Of a stretch of 64,000 nucleotides of DNA, positions 34,151-45,411 are shown piece after piece. The notes under the pieces were generated by a model. It saw only the letters and a program-made list of their open reading frames with translations, did no database searches and was not told the origin of the DNA. The position numbers and the translations under genes were made by a program. The number at the start of each line of letters is the position of its first letter. Positions within the stretch are counted from its first letter, which is position 1. The DNA is from Limnoperna fortunei (Eukaryota > Mollusca > Bivalvia > Mytilida > Modiolidae): assembly GCA_944474755.1 (NCBI GenBank), contig OX104115.1:70966993-71030992 (forward strand). Direction: 5' to 3'.

Positions 34151-35627
34151 CTATATTAGTCCATCAGCCAACCCTGGAAATGCACAATAAGGAGGATGCT
34201 TTTTTTTACACCAATTTGTTTTTGCATAGTATGGTTATCTCTGATTATTAACTAGACAAAATTTTACAGCACAGGCAAACAGATAAGAAGATAATATGTT
34301 TCAGCGACACGGATGTCCTGCTTAATTGGCACCTGTTGGTAAACACCTCCTTTTTTTGTCAAGTTCACTCAAGCCGGAAATATTTGATACAGCCTTCAGA
34401 ATTTCGCCAGTGAAAAGATCTCACCATGTTTTAACTGTATACCAAGGTACATAAAGATGTGAAGGCATCTTCATAAAAAAAATTAAACGCAATGTAAACC
34501 CAAGATGGGACGGACGGATGAACGAACAAACGGACAGAAAATCTGTGTCCCCCAACTTTCGTTGGCGGAACATAAACAATTTCATATTGAATATTTAATA
34601 CTATTAAAATTTAAAATATTATGGTGGGATTAGTGTTTACAAATGCTTATAAATAAAATCTGGGATTATTAATACAAATTCAGTGGAGCAAAGTACATCG
34701 TTCATTACCCTCACTTATTTGGCTAATACATCTTCTGAAACAAATTTACTAATTTAGATTTGACAAATCCTACATTTCTTAATATTAGGTTCATTAATCA
34801 AATTTATGTTAAAAAGAATTGACAACAGATAGAACAAAAACTGTAATAATGTGCCAGAACACGATGATTCCTTCCTTGGAAAATTGTGTATGTTCCCATG
34901 GGAATTTCATTTTTCACATGGGAACTTTGGATTATTTCTACTTGAACAAAAAGTAGAATTGTCCTATTTCCAATTGAAACTGTCAGCAAACGTTTTTAAA
35001 CTTAAACAATATTTTCTATGCATAGAGCTTTTTCAATTTTCTCGTTGGTTTTTTTGTTCTGTGCCAATTTCTAAACGAGAACTTACGTGAACAAAAAGTG
35101 GAACATTGCAGTTTCAAATGGTAACAAAAAATTGCCTGAGCAATTTTTTTTAAAGAATCAATAACTTTTTATCGACATAAAGAATTTCTGCTACATACGA
35201 GGTTTTAGGGTTTTTTTGTTTTGTTTTGTTTTTTGTTTTGCTCTCTTCCAGTCGTATTTTTTTATAGACAAAAAATGTAGACCAGATTACAAATTAAGGC
35301 AAATCTAGAATATAACTTTTGTCCCGGGAGATGTTTTATAGTTTCAGTACATGCCTTTTTTATGTACGCATAACCACCTAGTTTTCGGCATTGTAATATT
35401 CATGCGACCTCAACATTTCTGTTATAAAAATAGGGCTGTTTGTATCTTAGTTAGTACTTCTAAGATATGAAATTATGAATCGACTTTTAATATTTGAAAT
35501 TTTGGTCACTTGAATATGAATTGAATAACTCTACGTATCGGTCAATATTACATCCTAAACTATATAATGTTTTAATTTAAGGGAATATATTTGAAGTGAT
35601 GGGCTTCTCGTGATAGAATATATTAAC
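34151..35627. other. Noncoding between piggyBac fragment and LTR element
   Basis: No gene is recognised. Text near 34500-34580 ('ggacggacggatgaacgaac', 'cccccaactttcgttggcgg') resembles the head of the TCCGTCCG-type repeat present at 48200-48300, in reverse. The ORFs at 34804-35090 are unconvincing. Confidence 0.4.
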
Positions 35628-35693
35628 TGTAATATTCCATATTTGATTATTTGGGTATGTCTGGTTTCAGTGACTGGAAAGGTATTTAATTTA
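35628..35693 (+). repeat. 5' LTR, conserved first 66 bases
   Basis: Starts TGTAATATTCCATATTTG and matches 43551-43616 with a single G/A difference. The true 3' end of this LTR is not fixed. A possible end is near 35737 ('cgtcaca'), followed by TGGTGGGG as a primer-binding-site candidate. A second possible site is TGGCGAGTTTAAC at 35802. An imperfect hairpin (35707-35719 with 35741-35756) lies just downstream. Confidence 0.8.
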
Positions 35694-35852
35694 TTTAAGT
35701 CGTTCTAATTAGTTCCCCAAACAATAAGAACGTCACATGGTGGGGAAACCCTAATTGAGGATGGATTTATTCTGTGCTTGAACTGACATTTTTCTCTGAA
35801 TTGGCGAGTTTAACAGTTTCGTGATTCGTATGATTGAAGTTTGCCGCCATAG

Positions 35853-36596
35853 TTGTACATGTCGTTTTCGAAAGAACGGAGACAAATTGAAAGGCTTGCA
35901 CAATTTTCTAGAAAAAACATTTCAAAAGTTCCGATTGTTTTAACTGACAGTAATGGAAGTTATTTACAAGATGAAGTAAATTTTGGCATTGAGCAACAGA
36001 TCGTTTGGTGGAAAAAATCAGGGGCCCGTTGCAGGTAACAATATCAATTTCTTGTGGAAAATCTCAGACGTGCCATTGAACGTTATGATAGTGACATTGT
36101 TTTATATGTATGGCTAGGAACTTGTGACCTGACTGAGAAGCCAGAAGGTCAGAATTACATTTATTTACGATCAAGAAATTCTGAGTCAGTAAGAACTGTT
36201 ATTAACTGTTACCGCGATATTTACGGATTTGTAAGACAATTTCCTCGAGTAAAGTGTGTTTTCCTGGAAGTTCCTCCATATAAAATTTTTAATTGGAACC
36301 AGTGTCACCAAGGAAATGAACTGTTAACTCCAGCGTCACTAAAAGGCTTCCGACGAGACGACAGACTTTTGCAAAGCCAAGTCGAAGAAGTCAACAGATT
36401 TATAAGAGACACAAATCGAATTTTTCGCAAAATTTCACCGAAATTTGGACTAGACCCGGCAGGCAGCAGAGGTGGTCGTTTCTCACGGCAATTAGATACT
36501 GTTATAGATTTACTGCCCTTTATATTGACGGTACTGGCACGTCTTTGGCTACTTGGTTACCAGTTGGTAAAAATAATGTCAAGAGATTGTGCTTAA
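35853..36596 (+). pseudogene. Extra ORF of the LTR element, SGNH/GDSL-hydrolase-like
   Basis: About 247 codons lie in one frame, interrupted by a single in-frame TAA at 36036-36038. The N-terminal part has 'VPIVLTDSNGSYLQ', where the DSN-G context resembles the block I nucleophile motif of SGNH hydrolases. 'IVLYVWLGTCDLTEK' sits where block III (GxND) would be. 'KCVFLEVPPY' follows. The C-terminal part reads 'LLPFILTVLARLWL' where related ORFs I recall have a D-G-I-H-P type block V; the catalytic Asp/His pair is lost here, probably by a late frameshift. The ORF sits between the 5' LTR and gag and is transcribed in the same direction. Function is unknown. The hydrolase relationship rests on motif pattern and remembered similarity to uncharacterised mollusc and cnidarian proteins. 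Confidence 0.6.
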
Positions 36597-36639
36597 ATGA
36601 TGTGAATTATATTCTGTGTTGATGTGTATTTGTTTTGAT

Positions 36640-37025
36640 TTTGCACGTATTGGCTTGCTATTACGTACAGTGCCGCCCACTTATTTGATTGGCATTTATT
36701 GCTCTGCCAAAACGGTTAAAATTTTACGTTAATATTTGCCAGTATTGACATGCTGTCACGAACATTTGTTTGATTGCCATTTATTGTTATGCCAAAACGG
36801 TCAACTGCGTTTGTCGGCAATAATTGTTTTGTCGTTTAGTGTACTTGGCGGGTACTTGTCTTGACAAAGTCGAATACGAGACTCAGAGTTTAAGCTGGCA
36901 ACTATTGTCTTGCCATTAGCATTAGGGACAAATTGCATGTAGTTGAATTGAATTTGCACCCACGACATATACATGAACTGGTATCCCAATGAGTAATGAG
37001 TTATTGTTTTGTCAAAAACGGGTAA
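36640..37025 (+). repeat. Iterated GGCA...TGCC stem-loop motifs, 5' cluster
   Basis: Instances include 'ttggcatttattgctctgcc' (36689-36708, with AA completing the stem), 'ttgccatttattgttatgcc' (36774), 'gtcggcaataattgttttgt' (36813), 'ctggcaactattgtcttgcc' (36895) and a shorter one at about 36735. Shared form: GGCA, an AT-rich TTATTG loop, then TGCC. Several are followed by AAAACGG. They lie between the extra ORF and gag. The same motif recurs after pol. Confidence 0.75.
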
Positions 37026-37047
37026 AATACATATACATATGTAAATA

Positions 37048-38200
37048 ATGAACAAACCCGTAAGCTTTTTCGTCCCATTACAAAACGATCACGATACTGA
37101 GTCTGACGAAGAAGATTTTTCGTTGCCGTACGTAAAATCACCTGTTACACCACAATATCCACAAACATGTACTTCAAGTCCCATAACTCTTAACGAAACT
37201 CAAATTCCTGACTTTTCCATTTCAGTACCTAACACTCCACTTGTTAAAAAATTTAAAATAGAGAATTTTGATATCAAATGCAGTACATTTTCCACAAGAT
37301 AACGCTAAACGTTTTCTCTCCGAATTTGAATCTTACGCACGTTTGCATGGATTAGAAAATGATGACCCAAGAAGAATCGCGGCCTTTCACCTACATTTGA
37401 AGGGGCCGGCCCTGACATGGTACAATTCATTGAGCCAAACCGCTAAGCAAAAATGGTCCCAAATTTCAGTATTATTTGATGAGAAATACGTGAATTTTAA
37501 CGTACATAGCGCAACGGTAATCATGGAGAGCGAGCTTTTTCAGAGTATGACGTTGTCTCAAGGACAATCATTAGAGGACTTTTATAGTCAGTTAGTAGAA
37601 AAGGCTCAGATACTACAGAAGCCAGAACAGGAAATTGTGTCAAGTTTATTGGTGCGTTGCCAGAGAAAATGGTATTTTTCGTTCGTTCCGGCCAACCACG
37701 AGACATTCAAAGCGCACTTACGTCAGCTAAAATTGCCGAAGCTAGTGGGTATAGAAAATACCCGGACTCTGTAAATGCATTACGAAATACCCGAGATACC
37801 GATCTTTTTCGAGACGGTACATGCAGTCCTAAAGATATGCCTACGTTTGACAATAACCAATCAAGCGAGTCTTTGGTAATTCTTTAGCAGAAAGTCGAAA
37901 CTTTGACCGACATGGTAAAACAAACCCAAGGGGTACGCCCAAAACAGAACTGCTCAAAATCAGACATAGATGAATTGCAACAAAAAATTCAGTCACTTTA
38001 AAAGTTATTCCGCGACAAAAGGGTACACGGACTTACCAAAAACCGAGTTCAAGAGTAATGATGCGAATTCTAGACCACGATATAGACCGAAAACAGTAGT
38101 GTCAGCAATAAGGCCATATTGCTGTGAGATGCATGAGTTTGAACAAACCTGATCAGGGAAACACCCAGACCCCGGAGGATGGGTACAGTCGTCCGGGTTA
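37048..38200 (+). pseudogene. gag of the LTR element, frameshifted
   Basis: The ATG at 37048 begins an acidic, Pro-rich N-terminus. Frames then shift at about 37290 and 37660. The central part, 'AFHLHLKGPALTWYNSLSQT' and 'FDEKYVN', is a retrotransposon gag (capsid-like) domain. 'ALPEKMVFFVRSGQPRDIQS'-type text follows in the next frame, then a Gln/Lys-rich linker with stops. No intact CCHC zinc knuckle is readable; 'CCEMHEFEQ' near 38118-38150 may be its remnant. Gag would package the element RNA. Confidence 0.8.
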
Positions 38201-41200
38201 GCTCAAGTCTGTGCCGATGTAGAAAACGGCTCACCATTTAGATACTTACCTGTTTATTTCCAAACTTTGCAAGTTGCTGGGTTAATTGATTCCGGAAGTT
38301 CAATTAATGTGATGAATAAATCTTTATTTGACTCAATACCAGACAATCTAAAATTATACTTTGAACAAATGGATGATCCAGTCGTACGATTGGCAAACGA
38401 TGCTAAAATTGAAATATTTGGTACTGCTAAAATTAAAACAATTATTCGTGGAGATGAGCAAATTCTAGAGTTTTACATATTTCAGGTTACCTCTCACCCT
38501 CTTATAATTGGAATTAAAGATTTGCTCCGAAACAATATTATTCAATTTGATGACTGCACATTTGGAGATCAACCAGTATGTATTCAAACCCACAAAAGCT
38601 GATAATAGAGCCGAACAGTGAGCTTTTGACATATTGTAAAGTTTGTTCAAATAGCAAGTTTGCCCTAAATCATGGACTTATGGTAGCCAAATCAGTTGCT
38701 GTAGTTCCACGCAACCGTAAAGTGCCAACTAAGATACTTAATGCTACAAACTTTAAAGTAACTGTCCCAAAGGGCAAAAATATCGCTGAATTTACGGTAC
38801 TAACAAGCGAATATATGTGTTCCTATTTCGACAGCGACAGTGACATTCCGTCCGTACAAAATATCCAGCTTGCTAATCATAATGTTGGTCATAATGTGCA
38901 AAATGTCGGGGATCTTATATTTGACAAGTCCAGTTTCGAAAACGGACAGTTTGATACGGAAACTGATAGTCGCCAAAATGATGACACCAATATAGGAAAG
39001 TTTTGTGAAGGCTTAAATATTTCTCATGATCTATCCTTGTCGGAGAGATCTGAAATTCAGAAACTCTTAGATAAAAATCGAGATTTGTTTGTCACAAATG
39101 AACACCCTGATCTTGGGTTCACGGATGTCGTAGAGCATCATATTACGTTAAAACCGAATCCCGTTTCTACTCACCAGAAACCTCATTGACTTCCTCCATA
39201 TAAAAGGGAGATTTTACGTGCGCAATTAGACAACCTGTTGAAACAGCGAATTATTGTCCCTGTTAGTGAATCCGATGATCTGCCGATATCAAGTGATGTC
39301 GTATTAGTGACGAAAAGAGGCGGTACGGGAAACGAATCGCAAAACTTCAGATTTTGCTGCGAATTTTCGACATCTTAATTCACAAACAGAAGACTTCAAG
39401 TACACTATACCCAATCTACAGGAACTAACGGAGTCCTTTTCTGAAATGGAACCAAATTACATAACATCAATTGATCTTTCTTCTGGATTTTTCCAGATGA
39501 GTTTGTCCGCCGATTCTTCTAAATACATCGCTTTTAATACGTGTTTCGGCACTTACAAGTTCTTGAGGTTACCGATGGGTCTGAAAACTGCCCCAAATAC
39601 GTTCCAGTTATTGATGGACAAAATACTACACGGACTAAAATTGTGTTACCTTGATGACGTTTTAGTGTGTAGTGAAACTTTCGAACAACATTTGTCTGAC
39701 TTGGAGCAAGTATTTTCGCGCTTCCGTAATGCAGGACTCAAACTTGGTCCGAATAAATGCAATTTCGCTGCGAAATCATGTATTTTCCTTGGTCACGAGA
39801 TTTCACGAGAGGGAATACGCCCACCTAAAGATAGAGGTCAAGCTTTTGTCGACTATCCAGAACCGAAAAACGTTAAACAATTGAGACGACTACTAGGAAT
39901 GTTCAACTGGTTCAGACAATACATACCGCATACAGTTCACGGACACAACCGCTAACCAAGCTTTTAAAGAAATCGCAGAAATTTGAATGGACAATAGAAC
40001 AACAAGTTGCATTTAAGGATTTGAAAAAAAGTTTGGTTAACTCTGATATTCTATGCTTCCCGTCGTTTGATTTACCTTTCCGTGTTGCAGTTGATACGTC
40101 GTCCCTCTATGGGATCGGATATATGCTTTATCAGTTAAAACCCGATGAGGAAAAACCGAGAAGCATACGATTTGGGTCAAAATCTTTGTCACCATGACAA
40201 CAATCTTACGGTCCAACCAAGTTGGAACTTTTAGGCATGACTACAAGCATTTTAGATTGTGCAGATTATCTTAGAGGACAAGAATTTATAGTCGAGTGTG
40301 ATCACCAAGCTCTTCAGCCTCTCTTTCAAAAGAAATTCAAAGGAGCTATTTATGAGCAGTTTTCGTTTCAAATTCAATACAAGCCAGCGGAAAAGATGCA
40401 AGTCGCGGACGCTCTGTCACGTTGCGAAAATAGCAAAAATGAAATTATTGAAAGTCCGAACGAAGATGATCCGTACTTCCCGTATGTTCCGGATAAACGG
40501 CAACGACTGAGATGCCCGATGGAACCAATTTTATTGAGAGACTGAGAAAAAGTCAACAAGAGGGCCTTGATAATGCGTCGGATTCTGTAGAGCCTAAACA
40601 GGACTCTAATTTGTTAATTGTTCAGTCAATACAGAAGTCCGTTGTTTGTGACGATCCGTATGACGCGGACACGGATGAATCAGATGATATGTTGGACAAA
40701 AGGCGTAATCCGGGAAAGAAACATAAAACATATACTATTCCGAAACAACCGTCACAGATTCCGATGCTAATAAAAAGTTATCACATGAAATCGTAGATAT
40801 GACCAAGCTAAAACATGAACAAAGACGAGACAAAAGCTTAATACCTTTGATCGACTATTTAGAGAAAAATGTTTTACCGGCATCTCAGAAAGAAGCACGT
40901 AGAATTTTACTCGAGTCTTCTGATTACTATATGATAGACGATACGCTGTATCATACACGTAGAGCAAAATCTGCCCGAACAAAAGCGGCTCAGAAATTTC
41001 AATTAGTTATTCCGAATTCTATGATAGGTGATATTATGCGACTAGCGCACGATTCTGTTCTTGGAGGACACAGTGGGATACAAAATACACTTGGCAGAAT
41101 CCGGGAGATGTTTTTCTTTAAAAATATGGGCCAAATAGTTACCGATTATGTGAGATCTTGCCACGAATGTCAATCAAGAAAGGTATCAAACTTGAAAACT

Positions 41201-42472
41201 ACGGCAAAAGTCGTCTGTTATAAGACTCCAAATGAACCATTTCAAGTATGGCAGATTGATTTGTATTGTCCAGTTCAAACGTCACATAACGGAAATCAGT
41301 ATATCTTTACAGCCGTCGACATGTTTTCGAAATTTATTTCAGCACAACCAATACGTAATAAAGATATGCTTACAGTTTCAAGTGCAATTTTTAATTTGGT
41401 CTCTTAATTCGGAGTATGCGAAACTTTGATTTCAGATCAAGGGACAGAGTTTATCGGCAAATGTACGAAAGAAGTATGTAAGATGCTAGGAATTCATCAG
41501 GATTACACGCCCAGCCTAATGCATCATTGTCTTGGCTTGTGTGAACGGACACATAGAACCTTAGCCGAACGGCTAACACCGTATGTTTCTAACAATTCAG
41601 GATAGGAAACTGTGTTACCGGCGATAATATTTTCTATGAACGCTTCGGTCAACCCGTCCACTCAATATTCGCCGTTCGAAATAGTCTTTGGAAGGAGACC
41701 AACTTTTCCGCTATTTGCCGTTCATGCATTGGACTTAAATGATATTCGAAAGATTGTACAGAATTCATGAAAGAAATGCAAAATCGCATTGATACAGTAC
41801 GCACTGCTATAAAAGAAAACACGATACGAGCTCGCGTGAAAATGGAACAATCAAAATAAACGAGCTTAATCTTTCATTCGGTGATTATGTTTATCTTCAG
41901 ATTGTGCCAACGGGCAAAGGCCAAAGTTCAACCAACCTTTGAAGGACCATATACCGTGAACAGAATTTATAGCGATCACTTAATGTTGCTCAGGGACCGT
42001 TCTGGAAAGCGTTCTTTCAAGCGTCCCGTGCATGTTAATAGGTTGAAGCGTGCAAACATTCGCCACCCGGAACCGAAAGCGTACTTTGAAGTCGAACAAT
42101 CGAGTGTTGACCAAGAAACGTCATCTGAAACGCCAGAAATGCCAAGTCCGGCTCAGAAAGTCGACACACAAGAAGACACGAACAAAAGTACACCTGAACA
42201 GGCGTTCATCTAGGAAAACGAGTAAACCGGCTTGGTTTAATGACTTTGTTTCCTCCGCACATGATACCACAACTGAAATAGACAGTAGTTTCAAAATAAA
42301 ACGTATTCTCTCAAAAAGAAAGACAAAGAATGACTTTCAATATTTAGTTCAAAAAGTTGGCGAACCCGCGGAAATTGCCCAATGGCTAACACTTGCTGAA
42401 TTGTCGCCTAACGCACATGATATGATTGTAGCAAGGCCGCCGCCTCTTATAGGCCAGGATGAAGATTTATAA
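38201..42472 (+). pseudogene. pol of the LTR element: PR-RT-RH-IN-GPY/F-chromodomain-like
   Basis: Protease: 'LIDSGSSINVM' (~38282-38314), an aspartic protease with DSG at the active site. Linker and RT: 'LGFTDVVEHHITLKP', 'LPPYKREILRAQL', 'SIDLSSGFFQMSL', 'LPMGLKTAPNTFQ', 'YLDDVLV' (~39649), 'FLGHEIS'. RNase H: 'VAVDTSSLYGIGYMLYQ', 'KLELLGM', 'ECDHQALQPLF', then a short deletion before 'FQIQYKPAEKMQVADALSR'. Integrase: an H..H..C..C zinc domain ('AHDSVLGGHSG', 'CHECQ'), catalytic 'WQIDLY', 'ISDQGTEFIG', 'CERTHRTLAERLTPY', then 'FEGPYTV' (GPY/F). After another frameshift, 42229-42472 reads 'FKIKRILSKRK', 'FQYLVQKVGEPAEIAQWLTL', a weak chromodomain. At least eight stops or frameshifts are visible. 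Confidence 0.9.
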
Positions 42473-42473
42473 A

Positions 42474-42825
42474 TGTTGGCAGTTATTGTCCTGCCATGTT
42501 CCATTTTGCCACTTAACTGTATGTTTATGTAAAGTTCCTTTTTCGTTTCATTTGATCGAGGAAGATTCAGTTTACATGTTATTTGATATATGTTTGATGA
42601 TGATATATAATTATCGCCTATAATTGATGGAAGCAGCCAAATTTCAACGCCCATTGGTTGTGCGATTATTGTATCGCCACTAGCGTTGCGTTTCTAGGAA
42701 AGCTATTCTGGTACTGGGCACAATTTGTTGGCAATTATAGAAATGCCAATTTCGTCCCTTTAACACTACTTGTAGCAGCGATTACAGTTATATATGGCAA
42801 TAATTGATTTGCCAAAACAGTTCGT
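42474..42825 (+). repeat. Iterated GGCA...TGCC stem-loop motifs, 3' cluster
   Basis: Instances are 'ttggcagttattgtcctgcc' (42476), 'gcgattattgtatcgc' (42660, stem changed in a compensatory way to GCGA/TCGC), 'ttggcaattatagaaatgcc' (42729) and 'atggcaataattgatttgcc' followed by AAAACAG (42795). They occupy the noncoding stretch just after pol and mirror the 5' cluster. Confidence 0.75.
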
Positions 42826-43541
42826 ATAGATTTTCTGGCTTGACTCGGATTATACCTAGGGCTGAAAAGATTGTGTACCAATGACAAGATGTCTTGTTAT
42901 GTTTATTTTATTTAAGTGCATTGTATTAATTGTTCATTATTGTATTATTTTTGTGCTAGGAATATGTTGTTTTTTTCTCTTTATCAGTTTGGAAATTAAA
43001 AGTATATATCTAAACGGTAACCTATAGAAATTTAGTTTCTACCAATGTCATGTATGCTTTTAGCCTAACAATCAGTTACGAAACAACTTTGGTATGTGAA
43101 CAAATACGTGTATAAGGCAATTGTGTATTTTGAGTTCTATGTGTATGTAAGAAACAAATCCCATTTCTGATGTTACTATCAAAATTGACAGATTACGATG
43201 TTATAATGAAATGGATCTAGCAGGTCTAGAATATTTGACGTTTAATTAAGAAGGCTTTGATATTATCATTAGAATTGTTATTAAGAGTTCGGGATCTCTG
43301 CTTTATTCACAATGGAAAGAACTGTAAATCACTTTCTAATTGAATGATCAACTTCAGAGTTTAAGTTCACATTTAAGAGATACTACTACATTATTAGTAA
43401 TTGTTGAAACTGAAGTATATGGTAGACACCTACGGATACATGTACGTTCATGGTAAAAGTTTGCATTGCTTTTCAATTATTTTATGTACACTTCTCCATT
43501 CCCGGAAACCAGATGAAAATTTTTCTTAAAATTTTATTTTT
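42826..43541 (+). other. 3' noncoding region of the LTR element
   Basis: AT-rich, no ORF of note and no env-like reading frame. It ends at the polypurine tract. Confidence 0.6.
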
Positions 43542-43550
43542 GGGCGGGGA
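43542..43550 (+). promoter_or_regulatory. Polypurine tract (plus-strand primer)
   Basis: GGGCGGGGA abuts the first base of the 3' LTR, the expected place for the plus-strand primer of an LTR retrotransposon. One C interrupts the purines. Confidence 0.75.
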
Positions 43551-43616
43551 TGTAATATTCCATATTTGATTATTTGAGTATGTCTGGTTTCAGTGACTGG
43601 AAAGGTATTTAATTTA
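43551..43616 (+). repeat. 3' LTR, first 66 bases
   Basis: Matches 35628-35693 at 65 of 66 positions. Beyond 43616 no similarity to the left LTR continues. The sequence beyond ('ataagcccgggataaaag', 'gaccaatcgg') could be the remaining LTR if the left one has a deletion, or flanking DNA if this one is truncated. Confidence 0.8.
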
Positions 43617-44214
43617 GAAATTAGGTATAAGCCCGGGATAAAAGTTATTAATTTGGTATTTGCTAAATCTTTTTGACCAATCGGAAAAGACTTTTTTTGG
43701 GGGGGTCTCGTCTGTACCAATTCTCATTACGATTAACTTCACAGAAAATTACATGTAGCTTTCATGTAAAGATGGCGTGAAAACATGTTTTCTTAGTTCA
43801 TGCGACATATAGGTCACATCAACCCATTTTTCAGTAAGTTAAGTAGATCTAACCAAGATGTGCAAGTTTCATTATGATCCGATTTTATCTTCATAGACAA
43901 TTAAAACTAAACCTGGGTGTGACGGCCGAATGCACAGACAAAAAACGAAGAAATCGACATAAGCCTGATATATATTTAATTTCTAAAAATACTCTGCTTT
44001 TACGAGTCACATTCAGGAAGAAATTAAAAACCGGGCTTACCTGACTCTGACATCATAAGTGTCTGCTTTTACGAGACACATTAGAGTGCTTTAAATTAAG
44101 TTTTGTCACGTTGGTTTTTTGTGAGGGCCTATTATAAAATACTGCAATTTTTGTGCCGCATTAAAAGTGCCAATTATATGATTATTATTTAAAAGACATC
44201 CTTCTGATATGTTT

Positions 44215-44345
44215 GTTTTGTGGTTGAATGGTTTTTAACGCCACTTTCAGCAATTTTTCAGCTATATCATGGCGTCCAGTTTTTATTGGGGAAGGAAGCC
44301 GGAGTACCCGGAGAAAACCCCTGAGCTTCGGTAGGAAAACTGGTT
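44215..44345 (-). repeat. tRNA-related SINE, 3' part only
   Basis: 'taacgccactttcagcaatt', 'tttcagctatatcatggcgt', 'ccagtttttattggggaagg', 'agccggagtacccggagaaa', 'cttcggtaggaaaactgg' is the reverse complement of the tail of the SINE at 61431-61690. The tRNA-related head is missing. Confidence 0.8.
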
Positions 44346-44825
44346 CTGATATATTAGTTAGTCGGATATAAGTCTTGAATTATGTCAGGACATGCAGGTT
44401 TACGTAGATACAGTCGTGGCTCACCAACAATAATAGAATGAAGTGAATGTTGTTCGTTCCCATGTTCGATGAACGAGAATGGACACACGACACTTGGATG
44501 CATGTATACTATACTATTAACAAATTGATAGATGCAATACGAATTGAAGGCGATTGAAGATTGGGTTAGATAAAGAAGTTCGTACCGTTACATGATTTTT
44601 TTAAATAATTTTCTCTCACCTGTTTGTTTCAATAACGATTTTTTTCATCAGATTAAGTGTGAACATTAACATGAAGTACACTATGGGTTTAGCACCGCAT
44701 GGAGGCATATTGCATTGTCCAGGATTACTCTTTAACGGTCTGACATCCCTCTCCTCTGGTGGAAAAACTCGAATCCAGATGCCCGACATTACGGATACTA
44801 TGAGTACACGAAAAGTAAATCGGCG

Positions 44826-44979
44826 TGACGTCATGTAGATTGACGTCACCGTAACATGACGTCACAGTATACATTTGTCACTTATGACAATTTTGTTGTT
44901 TTACCTTATAAAAACCATAAATAACGTAACCATAGTATGAAGTATAGTTATAGTTTTGAGTGACACGGCTCATTTGCAT
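44826..44979 (+). promoter_or_regulatory. Triple CRE plus TATA promoter-like block
   Basis: Three perfect TGACGTCA palindromes (CREB/ATF sites) lie at 44826-44833, 44841-44848 and 44857-44864. A TATA-like TTATAAAAAC follows at 44906-44915, about 42 bases downstream of the last CRE. An octamer ATTTGCAT occurs at 44972-44979. The arrangement suggests a cAMP-responsive promoter reading rightwards. No convincing coding exon follows: the ORF at 45072-45335 lacks an ATG until 45135 and any motif. The target may be a noncoding or spliced transcript, or a mobile-element promoter. Confidence 0.55.
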
Positions 44980-45411
44980 GATTTTGATTTAGACTTCATT
45001 GTATTATATAGGCAACTTATTGGCCCTGTGGCAATTTGAAAGCAAAATAATAGGACCACTTTTTTGGCCCTGTGGCAGAGAAAAGGTTAAATACGTTAGT
45101 AATATATGAATTTCGCCGTTCTGGTCCCGTAATAATGGATTGTGACCTCAACTGTCGGTTCAGCAAAACAGATCATAAAATATTTGCTTTTTTGTCTTTG
45201 TTACTTCCCTCTTTTAATATTAATAGGAAAACAATGTATCAGTGCTTCCACGACCTAATGTATCCCTCAGTATTTGACATTTTCAAAGCAAACACGTTTA
45301 AGCAAAAATTGTACACTAGTCTAGAGACTATTTGAGGGAAGAAAACTCTATTTGATAGACATCTGAATATGGTTTTTAAAAAGTAGTTAGAAAAAGAAGT
45401 AAATACTGGTT

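Larger units (their letters stand above)
35628..43617 (+). mobile_element. Ty3/Gypsy LTR retrotransposon, near full length, dead
   Basis: The order is 5' LTR, SGNH-hydrolase-like ORF, gag, protease, RT, RNase H, integrase, GPY/F and chromodomain-like tail, then noncoding region, polypurine tract and 3' LTR start. The pol order PR-RT-RH-IN is diagnostic of Ty3/Gypsy (Metaviridae-type) elements. Every ORF is broken by stops or frameshifts, for example a TGA just before LPPYKRE in pol. The LTR identity that can be checked is 65 of 66 bases. The right LTR appears truncated, or the left one rearranged, because similarity stops after 66 bases. Confidence 0.92.

Noticed and set aside
35313..43651. 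Inverted match between 'ataacttttgtcccggg' (35314) and 'cccgggataaaagttat' (43633)
   Set aside because: Short match with one difference outside the LTR block that can be aligned; it may be chance or a fragment of LTR, with no further support.
45072..45335. ORF downstream of the triple CRE as its target gene
   Set aside because: The first ATG is 22 codons in, the peptide has no recognised domain, and the TATA spacing does not single it out; kept only as a possibility in the promoter entry.
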